Source: Strigops habroptila
Lineage: Eukaryota > Chordata > Aves > Psittaciformes > Psittacidae
NCBI RefSeq assembly: GCF_004027225.2
Contig: NC_044283.2
Location: 37,516,207 to 37,580,206, forward strand
Direction of reading: 5' to 3'
DNA: 64,000 nt
In this document: positions 1 to 11,596 of the stretch, one piece after another
Numbering within the stretch: the first letter of the stretch is position 1
Layout of the letters: the number at the start of each line of letters is the position of its first letter
Program-made: the position numbers and the translations under genes
Notes under the pieces: model-generated
Seen by the model: only the letters and a program-made list of their open reading frames with translations
Told to the model about the DNA's origin: nothing
Database searches by the model: none

Positions 1-790
1 CCAGAATTTTCCATTATAATTATGCTTTGGACCATAGTTTGATAGAAAGACCACTAAACTTTAAAATCTCTTATCAGAGTAAATGATGGCTTTAAAGTCG
101 TTATATTTATCCATGGATTGGTGGAAAAATGTTTTGTGATACTTTAGTGAAATTTCTACTGTTGTTATACACTTTTTTTGTTATCTGAAAACTGATCTGC
201 AATACAGATTTAGTTTTACAGCTTAGGAAGATCCTCTAATCATGTTGTTATTAAGAAATTGCAATTAACATTTATAAAGGAATCTTGGCTTGAATACCAC
301 CCAAAATGAACAACTTTAAAATAAAATTTAAAAAAAGGTTAATCTTTATATCTTTATTTCCCCAAATCTGACCTGCTATATCATTGCTCTGTAATAAGGA
401 TATTGCATGCTACTTTGATCCTTTCAAAGGCACTAAGTGTGTAACAGGGAGTAAAAAAGGATGACAGGATCCAGGGAGTTTGCTGAACCAGTGTCATTAA
501 ACCAGTGCTCATGGAAGATATTTATGAACTGTTCTTTTGTAGCCTGTAATTGAACAGTTGATTTCATTTATGGTTTGAAAATATTTTTCTTTGATTTTCT
601 AAGAACGATAAAGGGGTGGGGTGAGGGATGCAGTGCAGCACTTACTGTATGTTTTGTTAAGACATGATTTACATGCCTGTTGTAGCTGGAAATGCGTACT
701 GTGGAAAGGTCTTATTTGTTGAATATTTTGCAACTGAATAGAATTGCGTAGGAGTATGTGTGTCTGTTATATGAATACATCTACATGTGA

Positions 791-852
791 ATACACACAC
801 ATATATATACCTATACAAAGCACACATACATATATATATATATATATATACA
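791..852. repeat. AC/AT compound microsatellite
   Basis: Runs of AC followed by TA, with an interrupted AC/AT run ending in about ten TA units. This is simple-sequence DNA and likely length-polymorphic. The open frame reading through it (IYIYIYIY) is an artefact. Confidence 0.85.
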
Positions 853-2892
853 GGTGCCCTTAATTTCTACAACTCTCTCCTAGCAGAGAGGAGGATCCAC
901 CCAGCAGCCTTTTTTTTACTCATCTTTTTTTCCTCTTCTGCTAATCTCCCGTTTCTTGGCTTGTTTTTCCTTATTCCCTTCAGAGCATGGATGAAATGGA
1001 TGCAGTCGGAGAAAAGTCCAGTGGTAGCAAAAACATAGCTGGCATGTACACAAAGAATGTACTGTAGCTGCTCCTTAACCAGGCCTTGAAGAAAAGACCC
1101 GCAGTGGGGCATTTGAACTCGTTAGCAACCAAATACTTACTGCCATTGCAAGGACATCTTGTTTGTTCTGTTTATTTTTTTTTTCATTTTCTAACTTCTT
1201 ATATTCCATAAAGCTCAGCTGAATCTTCTATAACATTCTACCTGAGCTGGCATGAAAAGTCACTGAAGCACGATGACCTCCTCAGTGTCCTGCGTGTTTC
1301 TCTCATGCACTTTGTGATGCATAGATGGTCTTAGATGCATAATTTTCATTAATGTTTCCATGCAGTTAAAGAGAAACCATAATGTGCTGCTCTTCTCATG
1401 AGAAAATCATTACTATAAATTGGACAGTCTCATGATTGATTGTACTCTTTCTTTTCAAATATATATATATTAATATATTAATTTTACAGTTCTAAAAAGC
1501 AACAGTTTAAAAAAATCAGAACACTTTTCATGTCTGTGTTTTCTGAGTTGCTATTGAGAGTAAATAACACCTTCAGCTCTATGTAAGTTCATTAGAATTT
1601 TTCCTATGGACTTGAAAAAAAAATAAAATCTGGTGCATATCATTCATACAGTTATTTTTTCATTCATTTTATTCCACATGACTTTTCACTCCACAGTGTA
1701 ATTCCTGATAATTATTCATATGTTTTGTCCAAGAGTCTTAACTGCAAAGGCTATTCTGTGTCAAATAGTGCGTGGACAAAGACAATGTCTAACTATAACT
1801 TGTAGGATTATGGTGAGAGAAAGGTATTGCAGGTAGACTATTGGATATCTTGCTGACATAATGTTCTGTGGTTTGTGTGCTGCATGTGCACAGTAACTTG
1901 GCTATTTCTTCTGTGTTGTGATTCATGTGGAGAAACTGTAGAACCTGAAGTGGAAAGCAGAAGAAATAGATGAGTTTATAGAGATTCCCTATCGCTAAAT
2001 GTAAATCAACTCCTCCATCTGAATCTTGTAGGCAGAGTGTAGGTAACAAATAGTGAACTTTGAGATAAGATTTAAAGGATAATTGTGTTTTAATGCTGCT
2101 TTGAATTTTGTCACACTTGCCACACACTGAACTGTGATGGAAGTGAAGGAGTGTGAGGTCAGTTATAAAAATGTGATGCTTTATTTCCCTGAAAAGCAGT
2201 ATCTTCTATGGGAAACTGCTGTTTCCCAGTGGGAATGGTCAAACTCTCCTTTCTCTCTGATAAGGAGAAGCAAGATATGACAATAGTGGGAACCATTTGG
2301 AAAAAAGGGTCATTCTTGTCTGTGCGTTTTTATATCCCCCTTTTTTTTCAACATAGTTATGTTTATTTTTCTTGTTACTTTAACCGTATGTTGTGCATGT
2401 GTTGCATACTCTTCTGTGCCTAGCTGCCTTCTCAGTTCCTAACAGGGAGCTAAAGGTAGTCTTTATCAAGACAAGGGCTTAGACCAACTATGACCTTTTG
2501 AAATCATCAGAAGGTGCTTCCAGAAATTTCTCGAACTCTGAACACAAGAGAGAGACTTTTCAAAGAGAAACTGAAATGCTTTAATAGACTGATACCACTA
2601 CTGGAACAGAGGGGCACAGGGAGATACACATACTGGTGTTGCATGTGGGGCAAATAATGTCTTTACTCACAGTGTGTCAGCAACTTACTCCAAAAGACAA
2701 GTGGGGAGGGAAGAAAAAGCAGCAGTGTTAGCTGTAACTAATTTTTACATATACCAGACCTCTAAATTTTGAAGCTGTTTGAATGAACACTTTTTTGAAC
2801 AAAGACCACAGAAGTCAAGGGAATCTCAGAGCACATTAAGATATGAAATCTCTCAGCAAACATAATTACAGCTTTAATTAATTAAGTGATTA

Positions 2893-2990
2893 AAAAACCA
2901 GAAGGGACTAATATGGTCATCTAGTCCCAAATCCTGCATGACATAGGAATTAATCAGAGAATTCCTATGACCTAATTAGAGCATAACTAG
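2893..2990. repeat. Ancient CR1-like fragment (tentative)
   Basis: The core, with CCAGAAGGGAC, then TCATCTAGTC and a following CCTGCATGACATAGG, resembles the 3' end of old CR1-type repeats shared by birds, crocodiles and turtles. It has no open frame and is heavily diverged. Assignment is from remembered consensus only. Confidence 0.4.
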
Positions 2991-3422
2991 GAAAATATCA
3001 GATCTTAATTTTAATTTTTGTGTGTGTGTTTTCAAGAATCCAATCTTGACAAACTTCTGTGGTGTTTCAAAAAAAATTTCAACATAATGTGTTCCGAATT
3101 GGAGTAGTTTCAAATTCCAACAATATTGACTTGACTTGAACAACATTTCAATTAGATCTGTTTTCTTGTAGGTACTTTGTGATGTAGAGGCTTCTTAACC
3201 TTTTTCCTAAATTACCAGACTAATTACTTTGAGGTTTTTATACTGAAAGGGTGTTTTTCATAACCATCCTATGGTTTTTCATAACCATGTATGTGGCCAG
3301 TTTTTTAAGTACTTCCAGTTTTCAGCTGCATCTTTGCATTGATGGCACCAGAAAATATATAGAATATTTCAATATTAGTTATACCAGTAGGAAATCTTAG
3401 AATACTGTCACAGTGTGGTTGT

Positions 3423-3486
3423 GGTTGAAGAAGAACCCTGGAGATAGTGTAGTCCAAGTCCCCTGATAAAAGCAGGGTCAACTAGA
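3423..3486 (-). mobile_element. Old CR1 3'-end fragment
   Basis: The words GGAGATAGTGTAGTCCAAGT, CCCCTG and AAAGCAGGGTCAACTAGAAG follow the order of a reverse-oriented CR1 3' end (usual form: gagatcatctagtccaac, ccctg, aaagcagggtcacctagag). It is short, diverged and non-coding. Confidence 0.5.
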
Positions 3487-3488
3487 AG

Positions 3489-3506
3489 TGCGCGCGCGTG
3501 TGTGTT
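3489..3506. repeat. CG/TG alternating purine-pyrimidine run
   Basis: An uninterrupted TGCGCGCGCG run passes into TGTGTGT. This is the classic composition for left-handed Z-DNA and an unusual CpG cluster in an AT-rich, CpG-poor setting. Confidence 0.7.
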
Positions 3507-6500
3507 TATGATACCCTGTGAAATTTTCTTTTTTTTTTCATCAATACATCCAATACACATCAGTATGGGTATTTATCAGTACATCTACTACCCACAATAC
3601 CATCCTGGGCGGCGGGGAAGAGCTCTGTTGGATGATGACAATGCTGTGCTTATAGCATGGTCTACAGTTTTGAGAGGAGATGTGAACAGCCAGCTTCCAT
3701 TGGGCTTTAAATATTCTTGTAAGCTTAGAATGTCCATGTGGAGAATCTAGCCATACAATTTTAAATCCTTGATGTATAAATGTGGTATTGGGGGTCTCCC
3801 TGAATTTTACTGTCTGGGATTCATGTTCAGCTGATTGTACTCCATTGCTCTCGCCACTGTCAGCATCTTTTCAGAGTTCAAGCTTATCAGGTGAGTAATA
3901 GCATCCTTTGGGAATGTGGCCAACTACTTTTGTTCTCAACGGTATTAATTCACACTTAGCCTCTTGAAAAAGGATAATTTTCTTATTTTTAGTTATCAAA
4001 ATGGTTCAAGTTCTTCAGAATTTTAGAGGGAGAGTATTGGTAGTGTTAACTACTTAAATTGGAAAATATTTATTTTCAAAAGTAAAACTTTACTGATAAT
4101 AATCATGAAACATATCCAGTCAAACTGAAAGTTTTAATTTGCCGATAATACTTAAAATAGCTACAGATAATAGTCTGGAAGTATATACTGAGATTGATGT
4201 TCTGAATCAGAGGTTCCTATTAATCAAAAGTTTTTTATTATCTTTCTCCTCTTGATTGATACAGCATATATTAAATATATATTTGAGAACTAAGAGGAAC
4301 AAATTCTTATCTGTTGTGTTTTAAGGCTGGATATATGCAGCGGTGAAAGATTTTCTCAGCGAAGAATTTTTTCCAACCAGATGAGAATTTTGCAAAGGTG
4401 TTGATATCCTGAACATGATAGTGATGTTAGTGGTTATTAGTGTAGAACGTAATGAGGCTGCATGCAAAGAGATCCCCTTCAGAGTCTCCTCTTCAACAAA
4501 ATCCCTGTTGCTGGAAGTGTTAGATTCTAGAAGAATGTAGAAAGGAATGAGAAAAATTAAGGTTGTTAAAGAAAGGATGTCCATCACACCTCTGTCAAAT
4601 ACAACATCTGGACTTGAACACAAATAGGATTGTAATAACCTCTCAAACCTCTGTTTTAGTATTCCATGTCTGCATATAACTTCTTTTTTTTTTCCATCGG
4701 TTTAGCAAACAATGATTGATATTATTAGTAAGAATGAAAGTATTTCCTTTAAGTAGTAAGACTCACTTGTGCCAGGTGAAGGCCTGTTCTGAAATGTCTT
4801 CACATTCTAGGATTATCCTGCTATTTCTTTGATAACTGCCTGTTTTAAACAGGTACTTTGTTCCTCTAGAAGAATGTAATTTCCTCAGAAAAATAATTGT
4901 GGGGAATTAGTAGAACTATACACAATCCCATCATTTGGTTAAGCAACAATATTCTACCAGTGTTACATTTTACCTTCGGCTTCCTTCCTTCCTCTCTTAA
5001 CATTCCACTTCCCCATATAATTCTGGTAATTTTTCAAGTCATTAAGCATTTTTTCTTTCCCTGGACACTTGTTTGAATGTCTGGCATGAGTTAAACTCTA
5101 GGGTGGACCAAGTGCCCTTTGTTTATTTTGATAAATATCTTGTGAAGCTGTAAACAAGAAATACACATCTTAGAACAGGCCATTAGACACATCTTGGAAG
5201 TCTTAAAGCTTCTCAATGCTTCCTCCAACCTTACTCTGTTGGGATATTCGAAAGCTTAAATATCTTTTGACATAATTTTATAGTTATACTTCTATTTTGA
5301 ATATAATAGATATTAATTGTGGGGAGCTCTAAATATCAAATTTGATCATCCCATTTTAACTTTTTTTGTGAGCCATTCACAGATTTCAATAATCTGCTGC
5401 CCAATTTTCGTAAAGTAATTACTAACCTGTACATCAATATTAGTGTTTTGGTGAGTTTAGGAGTGAGCTTTTAAAGCAAATGTCCCACATTTCCCCACCT
5501 GCCACATTTTGGTTGCATCACAGAATATTCTCTAAGAATGTAAGTTTTTTTTCATATAATGAAACCAGAACATACTTTCCAGGAGTTCACTTTACACTGC
5601 CCCTGCTGCTAAAAGGCAGTCAGTCTGTGGGACCTGACTGACACTAGTCTAAAATGAATCCCCCTGAAACACAAACAGTGGGTATTGCTTCACTCCACAG
5701 ATCTACCACAACTCGTTCATACAGTCTTCGGCAAATTGTTGCAACATAGCTGAGGTAATTTGAGCTGGCTCTTGATTTTTCTTGCTCAGTTAGAGAGATA
5801 GTAGTTTTAGCAACATAAATAACATTGTGTTTTTAAATTATGTATCTATGTGTTGATCAAGACATGATTGAGCCACAACATTACTATTTTTATGTAGCTG
5901 AAAATCAATAGGATTGAAGGATGGAGTGGTAAACTGATTTGAAGAACATACAAAACTGAGAGTAAAGTCAGGTGTCTTCTCATGCTGTTCAAAGCTGCAA
6001 GTGCTCAACTACATTTCATAATATCATAATGGATGCCAGGGGATCTGTTAATGTCATCAGTTTCCAGTTATTCTCTTGATTAACGGTTTAGCCTTATTAT
6101 ACAGTTGGATGTTCTGTCTTGCCTTGCCATTTACAATTGGCATGGTTATCCAATGATCACTTGCACTGATTATCTCAGCTCACATTAAGAAAGAATTTTA
6201 GAGTTCTGTCGAAATGTAGTAAAGCATGTAGTTACTACTCGAATAGTTTACTTCTGTGCAGAAGTGCGCCAAGAGAAAAAAGGTTAGCAGCTTGGGTAGT
6301 TTCTGGATATGCTTTTAAGGTAGGTTGTATATCGCTGGTGGAAAATGTGTTTCACAGTATGCTGAAGAAAGAAAGCCTCTGTGGTTGCTGCTTAGACAAT
6401 CACATAAAGTTGGCATTTTCTAGTTTACTTTGTTACTCTTAACACTTGCAGAGCTTTTCTGTTGTTCGATTTTTAGGATTAACACCTATTCATAATTTTG

Positions 6501-6625
6501 TTTCGAAAGGTCCTAGGAACACTTTTTAAAGCAACATCTAGGAGGTAGATTTCTGTTTCAACATTAGTATCTTAATAAAATGCAGTTAAATGTGAAGGAA
6601 GCTGACACAAAATCTCACATTCTCG

Positions 6626-6676
6626 TTCATTCATTCGTTCATTTTCTTTTTTTTTCTTCTCTCTCTCTCTCTTTCT
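6626..6676. repeat. TTCA repeats followed by a CT-rich tract
   Basis: About four TTCATTCG-type units lead into a T-run and then (CT)n. A polypyrimidine simple-sequence tract. Confidence 0.75.
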
Positions 6677-7753
6677 GTCATGCATTCACATACAACCTGT
6701 GAATGGATAGCCAGTTAATAGCACCTGAAACTAATCAGAGTCCTCTTAAGAAGAAGCTTTGACATTCATGTAGTTTGGAGGAGTTGATGCTTACCAGGAG
6801 GAGCTATTAGTACCTGTATGATAATAATATCCACACAGAAAAATAGATTATTGTAAGGGGTGGGGGGAAAGCTCAAAGCTGTTGTTTGGCAATGCTATGC
6901 TTTGCTTCACCAGTTATTGTGATTTCATCTTAATCTCTGACATATGAGTGCAGGTTTTTTAGGAAGTTAAAAATCCTATCATTAAAATTAAGGTGTGTGT
7001 GAATCTGATGTGAAAATGACCATAGCGGGGACTAGACCAAGCAGTTACCCAGCCCAAGTTCTCATATGTTTGTGATCAAAAGCAGACTGTCTGGGAAGTG
7101 GTATAAGAAAAAGATAAAATTTTTCCATAAAATATTCTTCTACTCTACAATAATTTGCATCTCAGGTTACAGAGGTGCATCTTCATATCCATGAATCTTT
7201 GTGATTCAGATTCTCCTTGCTCTTTTGTATTTTTTCCCCTATGCAAGACCCTGCTTAACTACAAGTTCTCTACTATACAAGCTCCACAGCTTAACTACAT
7301 ATTGTGCAATATGCCTTTTTTTTTCTTCTGAGCCTTCTTTCTTTGCAGCCCTCTCTCTTTACTAAGTTATTTCTCATTTTATTGTAAGGCATTCATGGCT
7401 GTACAGTATTTATTGTATCCTCTACTAGTTATCCCTTTACAGCAATTTTTTTTTAAAATGCTTTTTATGTTTGAAACAAAGCTTGTATGATTGTTTCAAG
7501 GAAAAGGTCATTTGGTTTCATAAGCAATGTATAGATTCCTTTGTTGTAAACATCACTGTTTAAGAGGCTGCTTAACTATTTGGTATTATCAATAAACAAA
7601 CCTTAGAAGTGATTGCCACCCTAAGTGAAATATTTGCCAGACACTTTTTAAAATACAAAGATTTATTAATATATATGTAAGAAAATACTTTGAAAAGAAA
7701 ACATATCAGGGGAGACTTACACAGGAGATCTTCAGGTTTAGAGGAAGTATGCC

Positions 7754-7773
7754 TTTTTTTTTTTTTTTTTTTT
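7754..7773. repeat. Poly-T tract (20 bases)
   Basis: An unbroken run of 20 T. No adjacent retrotransposon body was recognised, so it is listed as a homopolymer rather than a retroposon tail. Confidence 0.8.
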
Positions 7774-7890
7774 AAAATGTGAATGTAAGAATAATTCTTA
7801 GAAAGATGGAAGATACTTAAATGCTATGATGTTGCTGCACTTCCATGTGTAATGGCAGTCTCAATGTGTTGATTTTGAAATGATCAGTTG

Positions 7891-8033
7891 GATCCTGGCA
7901 GTGTCAAAGGCCAGGTTGAGCAGAGCCTTGGATGACATGGTCTAACGTGAGGTGTCCCTGCCTAAGAGAGGAGGTTTGGAACTAGGTGATCTTAAGGTCC
8001 TTTCTGACCCAAACCATTCTATGATTCTATGAT
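7891..8033 (+). mobile_element. CR1 LINE, 3' tail only
   Basis: The order CCTGGCAGTGTCAAAGGCCA, then CAGAGCCTTGG, GAGGTGTCCCTGCC, TTGGAACTAGGTGATCTTAA, GGTCC and the terminal CTATGATTCTATGAT is the avian CR1 3' untranslated end in sense orientation. It is 5'-truncated to about 140 bases, as most CR1 copies are, and it has several substitutions relative to the younger copies at 20417 and 53060. Confidence 0.88.
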
Positions 8034-8246
8034 CTGAGAACTAAGACAACTAATCGTTGTTCTTCAGTTATTCTAGAAAACAGAACCCTAGAAAGGTGAA
8101 TTAAAAAGGAAAAAAAGGGGTAGGAAATGGATAGTGTAACAAAATAAATATGTATTCCATTATTTAATTATATATATAAAATTAAGTTAATATATATGAA
8201 ATACAATCTCTTATGAACCAGATTTGAACAGATTTATATACAGTGT

Positions 8247-8367
8247 AAAAAACCCCAAAAAAGAACAAACAAAAAACCCCAACCACCAAAAAAACCCCAA
8301 CAAACCAACCAACCAAAAAAACTTTGTGGGTTTTTTTGTGTTTTGTTTTGGTTTGGTTTTTTTTGTG
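8247..8367. repeat. A/C-rich block facing a G/T-rich block (imperfect inverted repeat)
   Basis: About 75 bases made almost only of A and C (CAAACC, AACCCC, CCAACCAACC) are followed at 8324 by about 44 bases made almost only of G and T (GGGTTTTTTTG, GTTTTGGTTTGG). The halves can pair imperfectly. Related single-sided islands occur elsewhere in the window. Confidence 0.75.
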
Positions 8368-9161
8368 ACTTGGAAGGTAGCACTAAGTCAATCTATTTAG
8401 ACAGCACAAAGTAAATGTGTGAACTACTTATCATTCATATGTAAATACGGATTTTCTGCCATAGAAGGTTTTGGGGAGGGGGTAAGCTTTAGTCAGTTTT
8501 TTCCTAGAAGGATGAGAAGTGAAAACTGTAAAGAAAAATTGGACTTGTGTTCTAATTGCAGTCTTGGTGAAATAATGAAAGTCTTAGAAGGATGTTACAT
8601 TACTCTGTAGACTTAGGTACAAAAATGCTATTTATTGCTAGACTGCAGCTTCCAATTTGCATTCCAAATCAGACTGCAGAGCTCCCCAAGTTAGCAGGTG
8701 CCCTCAGAGTGTATTTAACCTATGCTTTTCCTGAATAGATTCATAACAGTGTGTTTATATGTGCTTCCTCACATACATACCCACATTGGGTGCTTCAACT
8801 TTTTAAGAAGGTCCAGGTGTTTTAATAGGGATTTGAAGTGTACAGCTAATTTTGTATACTAGCAATCAGGAAAATAATGGATGCAAGTACTGTTTTAAAT
8901 CTCTGAACTGCCCCTAAATTCCTGTTACTGTGACACTGACAGATAATGTGTAGGGTGCATATAATTTGCAGCGGTTAGTGGTATGCATTAGATTGTGCTT
9001 GTATGTACGTATAAACACAGTTGCATACAAAATGGTAGTTATAAAGATGTTTGCTAGAATATTATAAGGTAATAGTATATATTTGGTTTTAGTTCCAGAT
9101 GATACAGATATATAAGAAGGAGGGAAATGAAGAGTCATATTATTCTTAAATGTGCTGATAC

Positions 9162-9212
9162 AGGAGGAGGAGCGGAGAGGGGGGAGTGTGGGTGGGTGAG
9201 AGAGAGAGAGGG
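9162..9212 (+). repeat. Purine-rich GA/GGG tract upstream of the exon
   Basis: GGAGGAGGAGCGGAGAGG is followed by G-runs at 9179-9184, 9190-9192, 9194-9196 and 9210-9212, the last after an (AG)n run. It could form a G-quadruplex with one long loop or a triplex. Its position about 550 bases before the GPM6A start codon makes a promoter-proximal role possible, but nothing in the sequence proves it. Confidence 0.5.
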
Positions 9213-9599
9213 AGTGAAGTAATACAGCATAAAGAACCCACAGGGATCTGGGCTTTCCCACTTCAGTAGCAAATAGGGGGAATTATGGGTTGGTGGTCTG
9301 CTTCCCGTTAGGAGGATACCCCTCTGTCTGTTTTCAGACCATCCTGTTTCCAATTTAAAACACAGATTTCAATACAAACCTCAATTTCTTTTCTCCATTT
9401 TATATGCCAAGTGAGGCTTATGAATGGGTGTCGCTGCCATAAAGGCTTAGACCAAATTTCCCCCCAAAATTCACGGGCTGTTCATTTGAATACCTGCTTA
9501 CAGTGGTACACAATGGGCAGCTTTGAGAAGAAAAATTGATAATCTTCACGGAAGACTAATTTGAATGAAATTACACTTGACAGCCTGTCTCCAAGCAAA

Positions 9600-9757
9600 C
9601 AAGGAGAGTGAGGGAGCCTTAGCTAATCTCTGAGGACTTGCCTAAGCCTCTGCTGTTGGAGCTTCCCAGGGAAAAAAAAAAATCCACACTTTTTCCTACA
9701 TCTGACTGAAGCTTTTGATTAATTCTCTGTAGCTGTTTCTAGCAAAGAAAGGTAGCC
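9600..9757 (+). other. GPM6A: Probable 5' untranslated sequence of the GPM6A exon
   Basis: This lies directly before the start codon. An in-frame TAG at 9740-9742 closes the frame upstream, so translation should start at 9758. The left boundary is not visible: there may be a transcription start near here, or a splice acceptor such as the AG at 9741-9742 preceded by CTGTTTCT. No clear TATA box was identified. Confidence 0.4.
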
Positions 9758-9794
9758 ATGGAAGAGAATATGGAAGAGGGACAAACACAGAAAG
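9758..9794 (+). CDS. GPM6A: GPM6A first coding exon (coding part): neuronal membrane glycoprotein M6-a, N-terminus
   Basis: The ATG sits in a strong Kozak context (GCCATGG) with an in-frame TAG 15 bases before it. Twelve codons read MEENMEEGQTQK, followed by one base of a split codon and a splice donor at 9795. From memory of the family, this matches the start of the long isoform of M6-a, a four-transmembrane proteolipid protein (PLP/DM20 family) of neuronal membranes that promotes neurite and filopodium growth. This exon encodes only the acidic cytosolic lead-in; the cysteine-rich palmitoylated segment and the first membrane helix lie in the next exon, which is not in this window. The donor, GTATTG, is moderate. 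It is too short to be found as an open frame. The match is short but specific; the alternative is chance. Confidence 0.8.
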
Positions 9795-9800
9795 GTATTG
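9795..9800 (+). other. GPM6A: Splice donor of the GPM6A exon
   Basis: AAAG followed by GTATTG. GT is at the exact place where the M6-a frame needs phase 1 splicing, so that the following exon completes a glycine codon. The +4 and +6 positions fit only partly. Confidence 0.65.
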
Positions 9801-11585
9801 TGCTAAAATTTCTTTATCTTTGCAAGAAGATGATTATTTTGCAGTTCCTTATTTGCTTTTGCAGCATGATGTAAGGTTTGTGAATATCTTTGTGGCAGAT
9901 GGGGAAAGATTTCTTTCTTTATTCTTTTCTATTTTTTCATACCGTTTACTTCATTTGTCTCTCTGCAATAGCACCTAGCATTAATATGGTGACTGGTATC
10001 TGATATCTAGTATTAAACAATCTAAATAGTGAATTTTACATCTATGCTAATAATATTCACAGAATCACAGAAAGCATTTAATGCAGCCTGCTTCCCAGAC
10101 CAGTCTTTGTTAACCTTCATTTATTTCATGTTTTCACGCTTGTCTAGCTGGGTCAAGGAAGAATAGTGTGAACTATGAGAGAGCTACTCATACAATATTT
10201 GGAGCCAGTTGCAGTTGATATCTAACAATGTAACCAGTATTTACACCTTGAATGAAAGTCCAGACTGAACAAAGACATGGGGTGTATTTTGAATATATTT
10301 AGGCAGTACTGAAATTTCCCTCTGCCTTTTTTCCACTTCTGTTTTGTGATGTGTTGTAGCAGCCTTGCTATAGTTCTAATATTTGCATTGTACAGATTTG
10401 CATTTTGCTGAAATCCATTTTCCACGTTGCAGTTGAAATTGCTCTAGCAAGATGTACACAGCATGTTCGGAGCATTTCTGTTCCACTGTTTCTGGTCAAG
10501 TTGAAAATAGCTTAATGTTATTGGACCAGTTAACACTTAAAAGGGCAATTTAAAATTGTTACAGGCTGTTTATTAATTTGTGAATCTCTGAGAAACATAG
10601 AGGGCTTAGTCTTTTCACTTAAGTGTTATTCTATACAAGTGACATTACAGTAGTGAAAGGAACCAAGGTGGTTTGTTTTTTTTAATTTTAGTTCATTGCG
10701 AGCACAAAGGGTGAATAGTGAATATTTGCTACACTAAATCACATATACTTTTCATTTTTGCATTTATTTTTGATCTATTTCTATTTTTAAGGAGGATTTA
10801 GGATCTCACAAATTCATTTGATATAAATTTGCCTGTAAAGGCATATTTTTCTGCACTGATGCCATATTCTGTTTTTCTGCTCCCTGATCAATCTGTTTTC
10901 TATATGTAAATGTCATGCTTTCTCATTATAACTGACCCATTTAGACAGAATGCAGCTTTGGATTGTTTATGGTCTTTACTTGATATGAATGCACATTAGA
11001 TAGTCATAAGAAGACTGAAGGAAGATATATGTGCCCCCTCTCTGTGTGGGGCATACTTATGTTTACAGATAAGTAGATTAGTATATGGTCGGTGATTTCA
11101 GCAGCTTCTCCGGATGAATTTTATTATTTGCAAATGGCAGAAAAAAGGGAAAGTACAAGGCAGTTCAGTGAGGTTTTATTTTATTTTTGTTTGTTTCTGA
11201 AGGTAAAATCGATACTCTTGTTGTATGGTTCAAATTATCTAGTGTGCCTTACATTTATAAATTGAAGACGTGTTTTTTTTAAAGTTTGAATGCATTTTTT
11301 CCCTCTTAAACTGGGTGAATTGAACTGTTTGACCACTGAATCAAAATACTTCCATTGTTATTGAATGGTATTGCCTGAAGAAAGAGTGTGAAATTCAAAA
11401 TCCCTGAATTCTTATTAAAGACAAAGAAAAGCAGAGAAAAAAAGTGAACAGTTCTGTATATTAAAAGAACATGTTGTTATTGATAAACTGTATCATCATT
11501 GTTCATATGATAAACATTTGAATGACCAATAGCCACTCAAAATGGTGTGATTAATAGTGTGATTACAACAGCTAACATTAGTTAT

Positions 11586-11596
11586 CCCCCCCCCCC
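11586..11596. repeat. Poly-C tract (11 bases)
   Basis: Eleven consecutive C in AT-rich surroundings. A homopolymer prone to length change and to sequencing error. Confidence 0.8.

Larger units (their letters stand above)
1..9600. other. Gene-free 5' side of the GPM6A start exon
   Basis: No convincing coding exon was found on either strand. The open frames here are short, have no recognisable domains and often start at simple repeats. The stretch holds an AC/AT microsatellite (791-852), two old CR1-like scraps (2893-2990 and 3423-3486), a CG/TG alternating run (3489-3506), a CT-rich tract (6626-6676), a T20 run (7754-7773), a CR1 3' tail (7891-8033), an A/C then G/T island (8247-8367) and a purine-rich tract (9162-9212). 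It may be intergenic, or an intron of transcripts that start further upstream. Confidence 0.6.

Noticed and set aside
10061..10110. CACAGAATCACAGAAAG resembling a reverse CR1 tail
   Set aside because: The CR1 body does not follow; too short to support.
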